A DNA stretch of 64,000 bases from JAODBJ01 sp963782465 (GTDB lineage: Bacteria > Actinomycetota > Acidimicrobiia > IMCC26256 > PALSA-610), in assembly GCA_963782465.1 (NCBI GenBank), contig CAWAJR010000005.1, positions 868,001-932,000 on the forward strand, written 5' to 3'. How positions within the stretch are numbered: the stretch's first letter is position 1; each line of letters starts with the position of its first letter. Both the position numbers and the translations under genes were made by a program. The notes beneath the pieces are model-generated. The model had not been told where the DNA came from. It saw only the letters and a list, made by a program, of their open reading frames with translations, and searched no databases. Positions 52,784 through 60,979 of this stretch are shown in pieces.

Positions 52784-53824
52784 ATGACCGGAGTGCGAGC
52801 GACCCTGCCGGTGTACCCCGTCGACCTGGAGCCGTTTCGCGCCGGCGACGCGAACGACCGGCTCGAGGTCGCCCAGGCGATCGACCGGGCCTGTCGCGAC
52901 ACGGGGTTCCTGCTCGTGCGCGGGCACGGCGTACCGCTCGAGCTGTGCGACGCCGTGCTCGACACGTTCGAAGCGTTCTTCGACCTGCCGGTCGAGACCA
53001 AGGCGCGCAGCGTCGTCGAAGACCCTCGCCTGAATCGCGGGTACACGCAGCTCGGGCAGGAGGCGCTCGGCTACAGCCGGGGCGTCGAGACGCCGCCCGA
53101 CCTGTTCGAGGCGTACAACATCGGATGGGAAGGCGGCGCCGGGCCGTACTTCGACCGGTACCGCGACTTCTTCGCCCCGAACCTCTGGCCGCCGTCACCG
53201 CCGGAGCTGCGGGCCGCGTGCGAAGCCTACGAAGCCGCGGTCTCGGGCGTCTCCGACGTACTCCTCGAAGCGCTGGCGGTCGCGCTCGATCTTCCGCCGG
53301 CGTGGTTCCTCGACCGCATGCAGAACTCGATCGTCACGACCCGGGCCATCAACTACGAGCGCGCACCGGGCGCGCCCGATCCCGAACCCGAACAGATGCG
53401 GATGGGCGCGCACAGCGACTACGGCGCGATCACGATCCTGCTCGCCGATCCGGTGCCTGGTCTGCAGGTGATGCACGACGGTCGTTGGCACGACGTCACG
53501 CCGCCGCGCGGCACGTTCGTGTGCAACCTCGGCGACATGTTGGAACGGTGGACGAACGACCGCTGGCATTCGACCCTGCACCGGGTCGTCCCGCCGCCCG
53601 CGAACGCCGACGGCGCCGTCCGCCGGCGATCGCTTGCCCGCTTCCTCGACTGCCCACCCGACCTGCGGGTCGAGTGCATCCCGACGTGCTGTTCCGACGC
53701 GAACCCGGCCCGCTACGGGCCGGTGGTCGCGGGCGAGTGGCTCAACGAAAAGGTGCTGGGAGGGCGGGAACAGCGACTCCCCGACCTTCCCGTACCCGAT
53801 CTGCAGATCCCCCAGACGCGATGA
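52784..53824 (+). CDS. Fe(II)/2-oxoglutarate oxygenase, isopenicillin N synthase-like
   Basis: 346 residues. N-terminal DIOX_N region (DRLEVAQAIDRACRDTGFLL, GHGVP), then the jelly-roll core with HSD in MGAHSDYGAIT, distal His in STLHRV and the Arg-x-Ser of RRRSLARF binding 2-oxoglutarate. It hydroxylates or dealkylates a small molecule. It is divergent from the amidohydrolase/Rieske row and coupled (ATGA) to a PhyH oxygenase. TGTGA-containing TCACACGCCTGTGA lies upstream (52733-52746). Confidence 0.9.
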   Translation: MTGVRATLPVYPVDLEPFRAGDANDRLEVAQAIDRACRDTGFLLVRGHGVPLELCDAVLDTFEAFFDLPVETKARSVVEDPRLNRGYTQLGQEALGYSRGVETPPDLFEAYNIGWEGGAGPYFDRYRDFFAPNLWPPSPPELRAACEAYEAAVSGVSDVLLEALAVALDLPPAWFLDRMQNSIVTTRAINYERAPGAPDPEPEQMRMGAHSDYGAITILLADPVPGLQVMHDGRWHDVTPPRGTFVCNLGDMLERWTNDRWHSTLHRVVPPPANADGAVRRRSLARFLDCPPDLRVECIPTCCSDANPARYGPVVAGEWLNEKVLGGREQRLPDLPVPDLQIPQTR

Positions 53825-54621
53825 CCTCGGCGGCGAGCCAAAGCCGCCTCGCCGCCGAGGTCGGCGTCTTCTCCGGCGCGAAGCTCGACGATGCGGCCGC
53901 GTTCTTCCGCGAACACGGTTACGTAACCCTGCGCGGCCTGTACACCGGCGACGAACTCCGGTCGCTCGAACGCGAATGCACGCACCAGCAGGAACGGTTG
54001 CTCGCCGGCGTCCTGCCCGAACAGTGCGGCACGGTCGTGCTCGACGATCCGGACGCGATGATCGACGGCGCGCCGTTCGCGCACTACGTGTGCCACATCA
54101 CCGAAGTGTCGACCGTCGTGCGCGACGCGACCTTCCACCCGGCCCTCGTCACGATGGCCCGGCGCCTGCTCGGCGAGGAATGTTGGATGCTCGAAGACGA
54201 CCGTTTCGGGGTCGTCTACCAGGATGCGAGACCCGGTGAGCGGTCGGGCTACTCGCGCATCGGCTGGCACTCCGACGCGCAATCGGGCCCGAACCTGAAG
54301 GTGTGGCCGTCGGTGGCGTTCACGATCCACATCGACGCGACATCGCCGCAGAACGGTTTCCTGCGCGTCGTGCCGGGGTCGCACCGCGGTGGCACCGAAG
54401 CCATGCCACTCGGTTTCGAGAAGGTGCCGGGCGAGATCGCCTGCTACTGCGAGCGCGGCGACGTGTTGTTGCACCACTCCGACCTCTGGCATTCGGCGGC
54501 TCGCGCCACCGACGACGGTCCCGCCGCGATCCGCCGCCACATCCGCGGCGGTTGGTACGGCGGCGAACGCCTCGAGCCGCGCCACGGCATCGGCGACTTC
54601 GTCAAGAACGCCCGCCGCTGA
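53821..54621 (+). CDS. Phytanoyl-CoA dioxygenase (PhyH) family oxygenase
   Basis: 266 residues. Fe(II) ligands: HSD in IGWHSDAQSGP and the distal His in HHSDLWHSA; PGSHRGG and Arg in RRHIRGG complete the 2-oxoglutarate site. ATG 53821 in ATGA overlap with the preceding oxygenase gene suggests the two act in sequence or as a complex. Substrate unknown. Confidence 0.88.
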   Translation: MTSAASQSRLAAEVGVFSGAKLDDAAAFFREHGYVTLRGLYTGDELRSLERECTHQQERLLAGVLPEQCGTVVLDDPDAMIDGAPFAHYVCHITEVSTVVRDATFHPALVTMARRLLGEECWMLEDDRFGVVYQDARPGERSGYSRIGWHSDAQSGPNLKVWPSVAFTIHIDATSPQNGFLRVVPGSHRGGTEAMPLGFEKVPGEIACYCERGDVLLHHSDLWHSAARATDDGPAAIRRHIRGGWYGGERLEPRHGIGDFVKNARR

Positions 54622-54627
54622 CCACGT

Positions 54628-54664
54628 GCGTCGATAGCTATCGCTATGCGATAGCTATCGACGC
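54628..54664. terminator. Perfect 17-bp inverted repeat between convergent genes
   Basis: Arms GCGTCGATAGCTATCGC (54628-54644) and GCGATAGCTATCGACGC (54648-54664) with loop TAT. It contains two copies of the self-palindromic 12-mer CGATAGCTATCG. Likely a bidirectional terminator for phyH and the VOC gene, though the doubled palindrome could also bind a protein. Confidence 0.7.
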
Positions 54665-54667
54665 CTG

Positions 54668-55075
54668 TCAGGCGGCCTCGCCGTCGGGGCTGGCAAGCAC
54701 GACGGTGTAGCCGTCGGGATCACGGATCCACAGCTCCCGGTGCGCGGGGCCGCCGGGGCCCTCGGGCGGGTTGCGGTGCACCGGCAGCACGATCTCGGCG
54801 CCGAGTTCCCGTGACCGCTCGACCGCGCGGTCGAAGTCGTCGACCTCGAACCACAGCAGCACGCCGTTGCCGTAGGGACGGTCGTCGGGGTCGCCGATGG
54901 GGCCGTGGTCGTGGCCGACGTCCCAGTGGTGGAGTTGCATGACGAGTTCGCCACCGGGCCCGGCGAGCCGCTCGTACTCAGGGCCGCCATGGTCGCTGCG
55001 GAACCCGAACAACCGCTGGTACCACCGGCTGCTCGCTTCGACGTCGTGCACGACGATCAGTGGCTGCGGTCGCAC
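54668..55075 (-). CDS. VOC (glyoxalase/dioxygenase) family protein
   Basis: 135 residues. A paired beta-alpha-beta-beta-beta fold: VVHDVEASSRWYQRLFGF, QLHHWDVG and the C-terminal RELWIRDPDGYTVVLASP, with metal ligands likely His and Glu. It may be a dioxygenase, isomerase or resistance protein. GTG 55075 is the start. Confidence 0.85.
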   Translation of the reverse strand: MRPQPLIVVHDVEASSRWYQRLFGFRSDHGGPEYERLAGPGGELVMQLHHWDVGHDHGPIGDPDDRPYGNGVLLWFEVDDFDRAVERSRELGAEIVLPVHRNPPEGPGGPAHRELWIRDPDGYTVVLASPDGEAA

Positions 55076-55084
55076 CGCGCCAGG

Positions 55085-55909
55085 TTACGACGGAAGGGCG
55101 CCGAACCGGTCGAGGACGAGCCGTTCGAGCCAGCTGACCATCGTGTAGATGATGAACGAGTACGTGGTCACCGCCGCGACCGCCGACCACACGAGCGCGT
55201 AGTTCGACAGGGTCTGGCTCTGGAGCATCAGGTAGCCGAGCCCCTTGCCGGTGGCGAGCCACTCGGCGAGCAACGCACCGACGAGCGCCAGCGGGGCGGC
55301 GATGCGCAGGGAGGCGAACAGCGCCGGGAGCGCGCTCGGGAACTGCACCTTGCGCAAGGTGAGGAACGACCCGGCCCCGTACGCGCGGCACAGATCGCGT
55401 GACGCTTCCGGCGTTCTCCGCAGCGCGAGCGTCACGTTCACCAGCGTCGGGAAGAAGGTCACGATCCCGGCGATCACGGTGACGCCCATGAGGCCGCGCC
55501 CGAAGATCAACGCGATCAGCGGGGTCATCGCGACGAGTGGTACCGAACTGAGCACGAGGGCGACGGGCAGCAGCGTCTGCTCGACGCTGCGGGCCAGGTT
55601 GAAGACCGTCGCACCAATCAGCGCCGCGATGGTGCCGGCGGTCAAGCCGATCCCCGCGTCGCGCAGCGTGGTGATCGAGGCGTGCCAGAGCTGCGATCGA
55701 CCGTCGGCGTTCGATCGGAGATAACGGTAGACGTCGAGTGGTCCGCGCCCGATGAACGAGTTGACGTGCAGCAATTTCAAGAAGAGCTGCCACGCGGCGA
55801 GAACGACGAGGATCGACAGCAACGTCGACATGATCCGGCCGCCGAGACCGCGTGCGGTACGCCAGCGGGCCGCGCCCGGGGCGATCGCTCCTTCGGCGAC
55901 GACGCTCAC
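55085..55909 (-). CDS. ABC transporter permease (NMT1/SsuC-type), component 2
   Basis: 274 residues, about six membrane helices. The EAA loop reads DLCRAYGAGSFLTLRKVQFP followed by LFASLRIAAPLALVG. It carries a permease for an NMT1-type importer together with the next gene upstream; GTG 55909 overlaps that stop (GTGA). Confidence 0.92.
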   Translation of the reverse strand: MSVVAEGAIAPGAARWRTARGLGGRIMSTLLSILVVLAAWQLFLKLLHVNSFIGRGPLDVYRYLRSNADGRSQLWHASITTLRDAGIGLTAGTIAALIGATVFNLARSVEQTLLPVALVLSSVPLVAMTPLIALIFGRGLMGVTVIAGIVTFFPTLVNVTLALRRTPEASRDLCRAYGAGSFLTLRKVQFPSALPALFASLRIAAPLALVGALLAEWLATGKGLGYLMLQSQTLSNYALVWSAVAAVTTYSFIIYTMVSWLERLVLDRFGALPS

Positions 55910-56706
55910 GACCGCGCCTTCGGTGCCCAGGGGGTGAGCAGGCGACCGACGAGCGCGGTGAGCGCGTACGCGGTACCCGCGAGCAACGTGGCGACGATCG
56001 CCAGGGCCCAGGTGCGCTGCACCTCGAGCGCTTGCTGCGCGTTGATCATCGCGACGCCGAGGCCGGTTTCGGCGCCGAGGTACTCGCCGATGATGGCGCC
56101 GAGGATCGCGGCCGGCGCGGCGATGCGCAGCGCGGCGAACAGGCTCGGGAGCGCGGCGCGTAGCCGGACCTTCGTGAGCTGGCGCACCCGGCCGCCGCCG
56201 TACGCGCGGATCACGTCGAGCGACGTTTTGTCGGCGCTGCGCAGCCCGACCAACGTGCCGACCAGCGTCGTGAAGAACACCGACATCGCGGCCAGGATGA
56301 TCTTCGGCGTCTGACCGTCGAAGGTGATTTGCAGGATCGGGCCGATCGCGATGATCGGGATGCAGTACGAGGCGATGCCGAGCCGCATCAGCGGGCCTTC
56401 GAGGACCGGCAGGAGCAGGAACGTCAACGCGAGGCTGATCGCCAGCGCGTTGCCCCACAACCAGCCGATGGCCGCTTCGTGCAGCGTGGTCTCGGCGTTC
56501 GTCGCGTAGAGGTTCCAGCCGTCGTGGCGCATCTGCGAGACGATCGCGCTCGGCGGCGGGATGGTCCCGTGCTCGCCGAAGAAATGGCCGATGAGCTGCC
56601 ACAGGACGAGCAACCCGACGACACCGGCAAGGCCGGAAACCCACCGGGGGAGGGGCGTACGTTCGGCCTTGACGGCGGGTGCCGTCGTGACCGTGGCGCT
56701 CGTCAT
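55906..56706 (-). CDS. ABC transporter permease (NMT1/SsuC-type), component 1
   Basis: 266 residues, about six helices; EAA-type loop VIRAYGGGRVRQLTKVRLRA and LFAALRIAAPAAILGAIIGEYLG. The ATG lies within an 8-bp tandem repeat, which may influence expression. Partner of the other permease; two different permeases imply a heterodimeric channel. Confidence 0.92.
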   Translation of the reverse strand: MTSATVTTAPAVKAERTPLPRWVSGLAGVVGLLVLWQLIGHFFGEHGTIPPPSAIVSQMRHDGWNLYATNAETTLHEAAIGWLWGNALAISLALTFLLLPVLEGPLMRLGIASYCIPIIAIGPILQITFDGQTPKIILAAMSVFFTTLVGTLVGLRSADKTSLDVIRAYGGGRVRQLTKVRLRAALPSLFAALRIAAPAAILGAIIGEYLGAETGLGVAMINAQQALEVQRTWALAIVATLLAGTAYALTALVGRLLTPWAPKARS

Positions 56707-56741
56707 GTCGTCATGTCGTCATGTCGTGGTGTCGTGGTGTC
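56702..56741. repeat. Five-copy 8-bp tandem repeat at a permease start
   Basis: Three GTCATGTC units followed by two GTGGTGTC units (56702-56741), giving three CAT triplets on this strand, each an ATG on the coding strand in a different frame. Variation in copy number could shift the start or leader of the permease. Confidence 0.75.
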
Positions 56742-56751
56742 GCTGACGCCG

Positions 56752-57606
56752 TTACGTGTCGAGTTCGGGACCGCGCCCGAAGAGCAGTTCGCTGAACCGG
56801 TCGCACAGTTCGTGGAAGTGCGGGTCGCGCAGCATTTCGGGTGCGCGCGGGCGAGGGAGGTCGATCGGCACGCGCGCGATGATCCGGCCCGGCCGTGGGC
56901 TCATCACCGCGACCTCGTCGGCGAGGAACACCGCCTCGGAGATCGAGTGGGTGACGAGCAGGGTGGTGCAGGCCCGCTCGGTCCAGATGCGCTGCAGCTC
57001 GAGATTGAGCCGCTGCCGCGTCATCTCGTCGAGCGCGCCGAACGGTTCGTCGAGCAACAACACCTTCGGCTCCATCACGAGCGCGCGGGCGATCGCGACC
57101 CGTTGCCGCATCCCACCGGACAGCTGCGCGGGGCGCGCCCGCTCGAACCCTTCGAGGCCGACGAGATGGATCAGGTCGTCGATGACGTTGTCGCGCGCCT
57201 TCGCGCCCGCGAGTTCGAGCGGCAGGCGGATGTTGGTGATCACCGAACGCCACGGCAAGAGCGCCGATTCCTGGAACGCGATACCGAGATGGTGGTTGCG
57301 GCGAGCCGCGCTGGGTGCCTCCCCGTGGACCAGCGCCTGTCCGGCCGTCGGGGCTTCGAGGTCGGCGAGGATGCGCAAGATCGTCGACTTCCCGCAGCCC
57401 GAAGGCCCGAGCAACGCGATGAACGAACCGGCCGGCGACGCGAAATCGACCGACTCGAGCGCGACGACCTGTGTCCGGCGGCCGGCGAACACCTTCCGCA
57501 ACCCGCGTAGTGCGATGCCGTCGTCGCGCACGACGGAGGGGTCTTCGTTCGGCTGGCCGCTCGCGGGAACGGTGCGCCCTTCGGTCTCGGTCACCGCTGC
57601 CATCAT
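56752..57606 (-). CDS. ABC transporter ATP-binding protein (NMT1/SsuB-type)
   Basis: 284 residues. Walker A GPSGCGKST, signature LSGGMRQRVAIARAL, Walker B LLLDEPFGALD, H-loop VTHSISEAVFLAD. It energises import through the two permeases. ATG 57606 overlaps the binding-protein stop (TAATG). Confidence 0.95.
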   Translation of the reverse strand: MMAAVTETEGRTVPASGQPNEDPSVVRDDGIALRGLRKVFAGRRTQVVALESVDFASPAGSFIALLGPSGCGKSTILRILADLEAPTAGQALVHGEAPSAARRNHHLGIAFQESALLPWRSVITNIRLPLELAGAKARDNVIDDLIHLVGLEGFERARPAQLSGGMRQRVAIARALVMEPKVLLLDEPFGALDEMTRQRLNLELQRIWTERACTTLLVTHSISEAVFLADEVAVMSPRPGRIIARVPIDLPRPRAPEMLRDPHFHELCDRFSELLFGRGPELDT

Positions 57607-58745
57607 TACGCCGATGCTGGTGCGACGGGGCTCTTCTTCAAGTCGGGGTTCTCCTGGTAGAACTCGGTGAGCACCGACATGTCGAAGAGTTCGTCCTTCG
57701 TGATGTCGATGCCGGCGATCTTCAGCGTGCTGATGTTCTCGTCGATCAGCTGGGGCGAGATGGTGAAGAGGCCGTCGGTGGCGGTCGACGACGTGAGGAT
57801 GACGGAGTTCTCCGCCTTCGATTCGAGCGTCTGCTCCTCGACGGTCAGGCCGAGCGACTTGCCGTAGGTCTTCGCCGCGAGCGTGGCGCCGGCGGCCGGG
57901 TCCTTGAAGTTCTCGAACCAGCCTTGCACGTCGGCCTTGAACATCGCCTTGATCTTGTCGCGATCCGAGGTGAGCGACTTCTTCGCCACGACATAGGTCT
58001 CCGACACGAGCGGGTAGCCGTAGTCGGCGAGCAGGAAGAAGTGGGTCGCGACGCCCTTCACTTTGAGGAGGTTCGGTTCGTTCGTGAAGAACGAGAACCA
58101 ACCGTCGACCTCGCCGTTCACGAGCGGCTGCGGGTCGAACTGCACCGGCACCTTGTTGATCTTCCCCGGATCGATGTTGTTGGCCTTCAGGAACGCGGTC
58201 CACACGGCCTCGTTCGTGGCCTGCACGCCGATCTTCTTGCCGATCATCTCCTGCGGCGTGTTGATCGGCTTGCTGGCGAGGCTCATCACTGCGAACGGGT
58301 TCTTCTGGTACTGCGCGCCGATCGTGACGAGCGGCGCACCCTGCTTGATCGCCGCGGCCGTGATGTCGGGCGTCGAGATGCACACGAACGCCTTGCCGGA
58401 CGCGACGACCGCGTCCTGCTGGACCGTCGGTCCGCCCGACAGCAGGTTCACACTGGAGAACCCGGCGTCGGTGTAGAAGCCCTTGCTGTCGGCGAAGTAC
58501 TCGCCCGCGAACTCGACGTTCTTGATCCACGACAGCTGGAACGCGAGGGCGCCGAGATCGGCCGCCGCGCCCGCGGCGGTGCTCGTGGTCGTCCCCGATC
58601 CGCTGCTCTTGGAACTGCCGCACGCAGCGAGGAGCGCCGACATGCCCCCGCTCGCGACCACCGCCAAGCCGACCCCGCCCAGCGCACCCCGGCGGAGAAA
58701 GCCCCGCCGGTCGATGCCGTCCGCCGCTTCGGTGCTCTCGCGCAC
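57606..58745 (-). CDS. NMT1/THI5-type substrate-binding lipoprotein
   Basis: 379 residues. N-terminal twin-arginine signal RRGFLRRG (14-21) with a hydrophobic run and lipobox LAAC (near 39-42), so it is Tat-exported and membrane-anchored. The mature domain FQLSWIKNVEFAGEYFADS is typical of NMT1/THI5-like binders of pyrimidine-, sulfonate- or nucleobase-type ligands. First gene of the importer operon. The AGGAGG Shine-Dalgarno sequence precedes GTG 58745. Confidence 0.93.
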   Translation of the reverse strand: MRESTEAADGIDRRGFLRRGALGGVGLAVVASGGMSALLAACGSSKSSGSGTTTSTAAGAAADLGALAFQLSWIKNVEFAGEYFADSKGFYTDAGFSSVNLLSGGPTVQQDAVVASGKAFVCISTPDITAAAIKQGAPLVTIGAQYQKNPFAVMSLASKPINTPQEMIGKKIGVQATNEAVWTAFLKANNIDPGKINKVPVQFDPQPLVNGEVDGWFSFFTNEPNLLKVKGVATHFFLLADYGYPLVSETYVVAKKSLTSDRDKIKAMFKADVQGWFENFKDPAAGATLAAKTYGKSLGLTVEEQTLESKAENSVILTSSTATDGLFTISPQLIDENISTLKIAGIDITKDELFDMSVLTEFYQENPDLKKSPVAPASA

Positions 58746-58798
58746 TCGTCCTCCTCTGCGCCGGCGCCGTGGCTCACCACGACGCGCCGGCCCCGCGT

Positions 58799-58815
58799 TT
58801 CAACGAATTGTTGAA
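58799..58815. promoter_or_regulatory. Island operator between importer and Rieske operons
   Basis: TTCAACG-AAT-TGTTGAA, one mismatch to the consensus. It is placed 53 bp before the importer start and 95 bp before the divergent Rieske ATG, so it may control both. Confidence 0.7.
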
Positions 58816-58910
58816 GGCTAAGAGCCGTCCATTTCCGCTCTGTTGGGCGAACATGAATACGAGGTTTCGTACCCCCTGCCGCCGTCGTGGCCGCGCGAGG
58901 ATCCGACTCC

Positions 58911-59924
58911 ATGCCGGCAGCGTCCCTCGGTCACGGTTTCGCGCCCTTCCGCCGTTGCTGGCATGCCGTCGCGGCCTCGGGCGAGGTCACCTCCTCACCG
59001 CGGCAAGTCTGGCTCCTCGACGAACCGTGGTGCTTGGTGCGCCTGGGCGATCAGGTCGTCGCGTTCGCCGACCGTTGCCCGCACCGTCGCGCACCGTTGT
59101 CGGCGGGCGCGGTGTGTGGCGCGACGCTTCGCTGTGGCTACCACGGCTGGTGCTTCGACGCCGGCGGCGCGGTCGTGGGGGTGCCGTCGCAGCCCGACCG
59201 GTTGGCGGGCGTCGCCGCTGAACGCCCGTTCGACGTGGAGGAGCGTTACGGGTTGGTCTGGCTCGCGCCGGAAGCGCCCGCGACCGACATCCCCGCGTTC
59301 CCGGAATGGGGCGCGCCGGGCTTCGACTGCGTCGCGTCGACGTTCGTCCGCACGACTGCCGGCGCCGCGCAGCTGGTCGACAACTTTCTCGACGCCGCCC
59401 ACTTCCCGTTCGTCCACACGGCAACGTTCGGTACCGACGAAGCGGCCGAGGTCGTCGATCACGGAGTTCACACCCGGGGATGGGAGATCGAGAACACCTT
59501 CGACACGTGGTACCGGAATCGAGACGATCCGGCGGTCGCCACCGGCGAGCACGACGAGGTGCAGCCGCAGGTGCTGGTGAAACGGGGCGCGGCGGCGCTG
59601 TGGGTGGTGCTGCGGCTCGATTTCCCGGTGACCGGTGCGACGATCGGGATCCTGTTCTGCTGCACGCCGGAACGCGACGGTGTGACGCGGGTCTACAAGC
59701 TGCTCGCCCGCGACGACCTCGCCGGAGAGACGGACCGTGTCGCGGCGTTCGTCGCCGACGAAGATCGCATCCTCGCCGAGGATCTCGCGATCCTCACCCG
59801 GTACCGCCATACCGAAGTTCCCCTCGACCTGCGTTCCGAGGTGCACACTCGCGCCGATCGTTTGAGCATCGCGTGGCGGCAGCTGTTCGTTGCCGCCCTG
59901 GGTGCGGCCGAGGCGGAGGTGTAG
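58911..59924 (+). CDS. Rieske oxygenase, alpha subunit (copy 2)
   Basis: 337 residues. Rieske CPHRRAPLSAG...CGYHGWCF, then the iron motif DNFLDAAHFPFVH. ATG 58911 is chosen with a weak GAGGA; GTG 58887 is the alternative. Its stop is 4 bp before an adenosine-deaminase-like gene, so the two work together. The WHAVA motif near the N-terminus is shared with copy 3. Confidence 0.9.
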   Translation: MPAASLGHGFAPFRRCWHAVAASGEVTSSPRQVWLLDEPWCLVRLGDQVVAFADRCPHRRAPLSAGAVCGATLRCGYHGWCFDAGGAVVGVPSQPDRLAGVAAERPFDVEERYGLVWLAPEAPATDIPAFPEWGAPGFDCVASTFVRTTAGAAQLVDNFLDAAHFPFVHTATFGTDEAAEVVDHGVHTRGWEIENTFDTWYRNRDDPAVATGEHDEVQPQVLVKRGAAALWVVLRLDFPVTGATIGILFCCTPERDGVTRVYKLLARDDLAGETDRVAAFVADEDRILAEDLAILTRYRHTEVPLDLRSEVHTRADRLSIAWRQLFVAALGAAEAEV

Positions 59925-59928
59925 TTCG

Positions 59929-60906
59929 ATGCGGGACCTGGTGGCGCTGCCGAAGGCACATCTCCACGTGCACCTGGAAGGCGCGATGCGCCCGACCACC
60001 TTGCAGGAGCTGGCCGACGCGGCCGGCATCCCGGTGCCGGTGGTGAGCGGGTTCGGGAGCTTCAGTGCATTTTCGGCCATGTACGTCGCCGCGTGTGACG
60101 TGTTGCGTTCGCCGGCCGATGTACGCCGGCTCGTGTTCGAGGTGGTCGAAGACGCCGCCCTCGCCGGTGCGGTGTGGGTCGAACCGGCGACCTACATCCC
60201 GCACCACCGGGAACGGCTCGGGCCCGACGAGTTCGTGCTCGAAGTCATGCTCGACGCCGCCGCCGGCGCGGCGGCGGAGTTCGGGATCGGGGTGGGGGTC
60301 ATCGTCGCGACCGACCGCACGGTCGATCCCCGGATCGCGGTCGAGCAGGCGCGCCTCGCGGCCCGCTACCGCGACCAGGGTGTCGTGTCGCTGGGGCTCG
60401 CCAACGATGAAGCGATCGGCCCGCCGGAGTGGTTCGTCGAGGCGTTCGCGGTCGCGCGCGACGCCGGCTTGCTGTCGACGCCGCACGCGGGCGAGCTTGC
60501 CGGGCCGGCGTCGGTCGCGGTCGCGCTCGACGCGCTCGGCGCCGACCGGGTGCAACACGGTGTGCGTGCCGTTGAAGACCCCGAACTGGTGAAGCGGCTC
60601 GCCGACGCGCCGGTGTGCCTCGATGTGTGCCCGACGTCGAACCTGTTGCTGTCGGTGTACCCGTCGATCTCGGCGCACCCGTTGCCGCAGCTCCTCGACG
60701 CCGGCGTCGCGTGCAGCCTCAACGCCGACGACCCGTTGCTCTTCGGGCCGAACCTGCTGGAGGAGTACGAACTGGTGCGCGCCGAGATGGGCCTCGACGA
60801 TGCGACCCTCGCCCATGTCGCCCGCTGTTCGATCGAGGCGTCGGGCGCGCCCGACGACCTCAAGCGCGCCGCGGGTGCCGGGATCGATGCGTGGTTGGCA
60901 TCGTGA
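59929..60906 (+). CDS. Adenosine/adenine deaminase-family protein (1)
   Basis: 325 residues. Metal His in KAHLHVHLEG, catalytic HAGE in PHAGELAGP, HG in VQHGV and the Asp pair in LNADDP. It would deaminate a (modified) aminopurine or nucleoside. It lies 4 bp after the Rieske oxygenase gene. ATG 59929 is the start. Confidence 0.92.
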   Translation: MRDLVALPKAHLHVHLEGAMRPTTLQELADAAGIPVPVVSGFGSFSAFSAMYVAACDVLRSPADVRRLVFEVVEDAALAGAVWVEPATYIPHHRERLGPDEFVLEVMLDAAAGAAAEFGIGVGVIVATDRTVDPRIAVEQARLAARYRDQGVVSLGLANDEAIGPPEWFVEAFAVARDAGLLSTPHAGELAGPASVAVALDALGADRVQHGVRAVEDPELVKRLADAPVCLDVCPTSNLLLSVYPSISAHPLPQLLDAGVACSLNADDPLLFGPNLLEEYELVRAEMGLDDATLAHVARCSIEASGAPDDLKRAAGAGIDAWLAS

Positions 60907-60926
60907 CCCGTGCCCGCGCCCCGCAG

Positions 60927-60979
60927 CCGAACTTTGTCATTTCGCCGCCACATCGTGGTGCGAAATTGACAATGTTCGG
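60927..60979. terminator. Imperfect 53-bp hairpin between convergent genes
   Basis: CCGAACTTTGTCATTTCGC and GCGAAATTGACAATGTTCGG pair almost fully, with an inner CCAC/GTGG stem. It overlaps the 3' end of the MFS gene and follows the deaminase gene; probably a bidirectional terminator. Confidence 0.55.

Noticed and set aside
58816..58886. Shared CGAA-N-ATGAATAC before 52784 and before the Rieske gene (near 58850) as a second regulon motif
   Set aside because: Two copies only, AT-rich -10-like; could be promoter coincidence, so not called as an operator.
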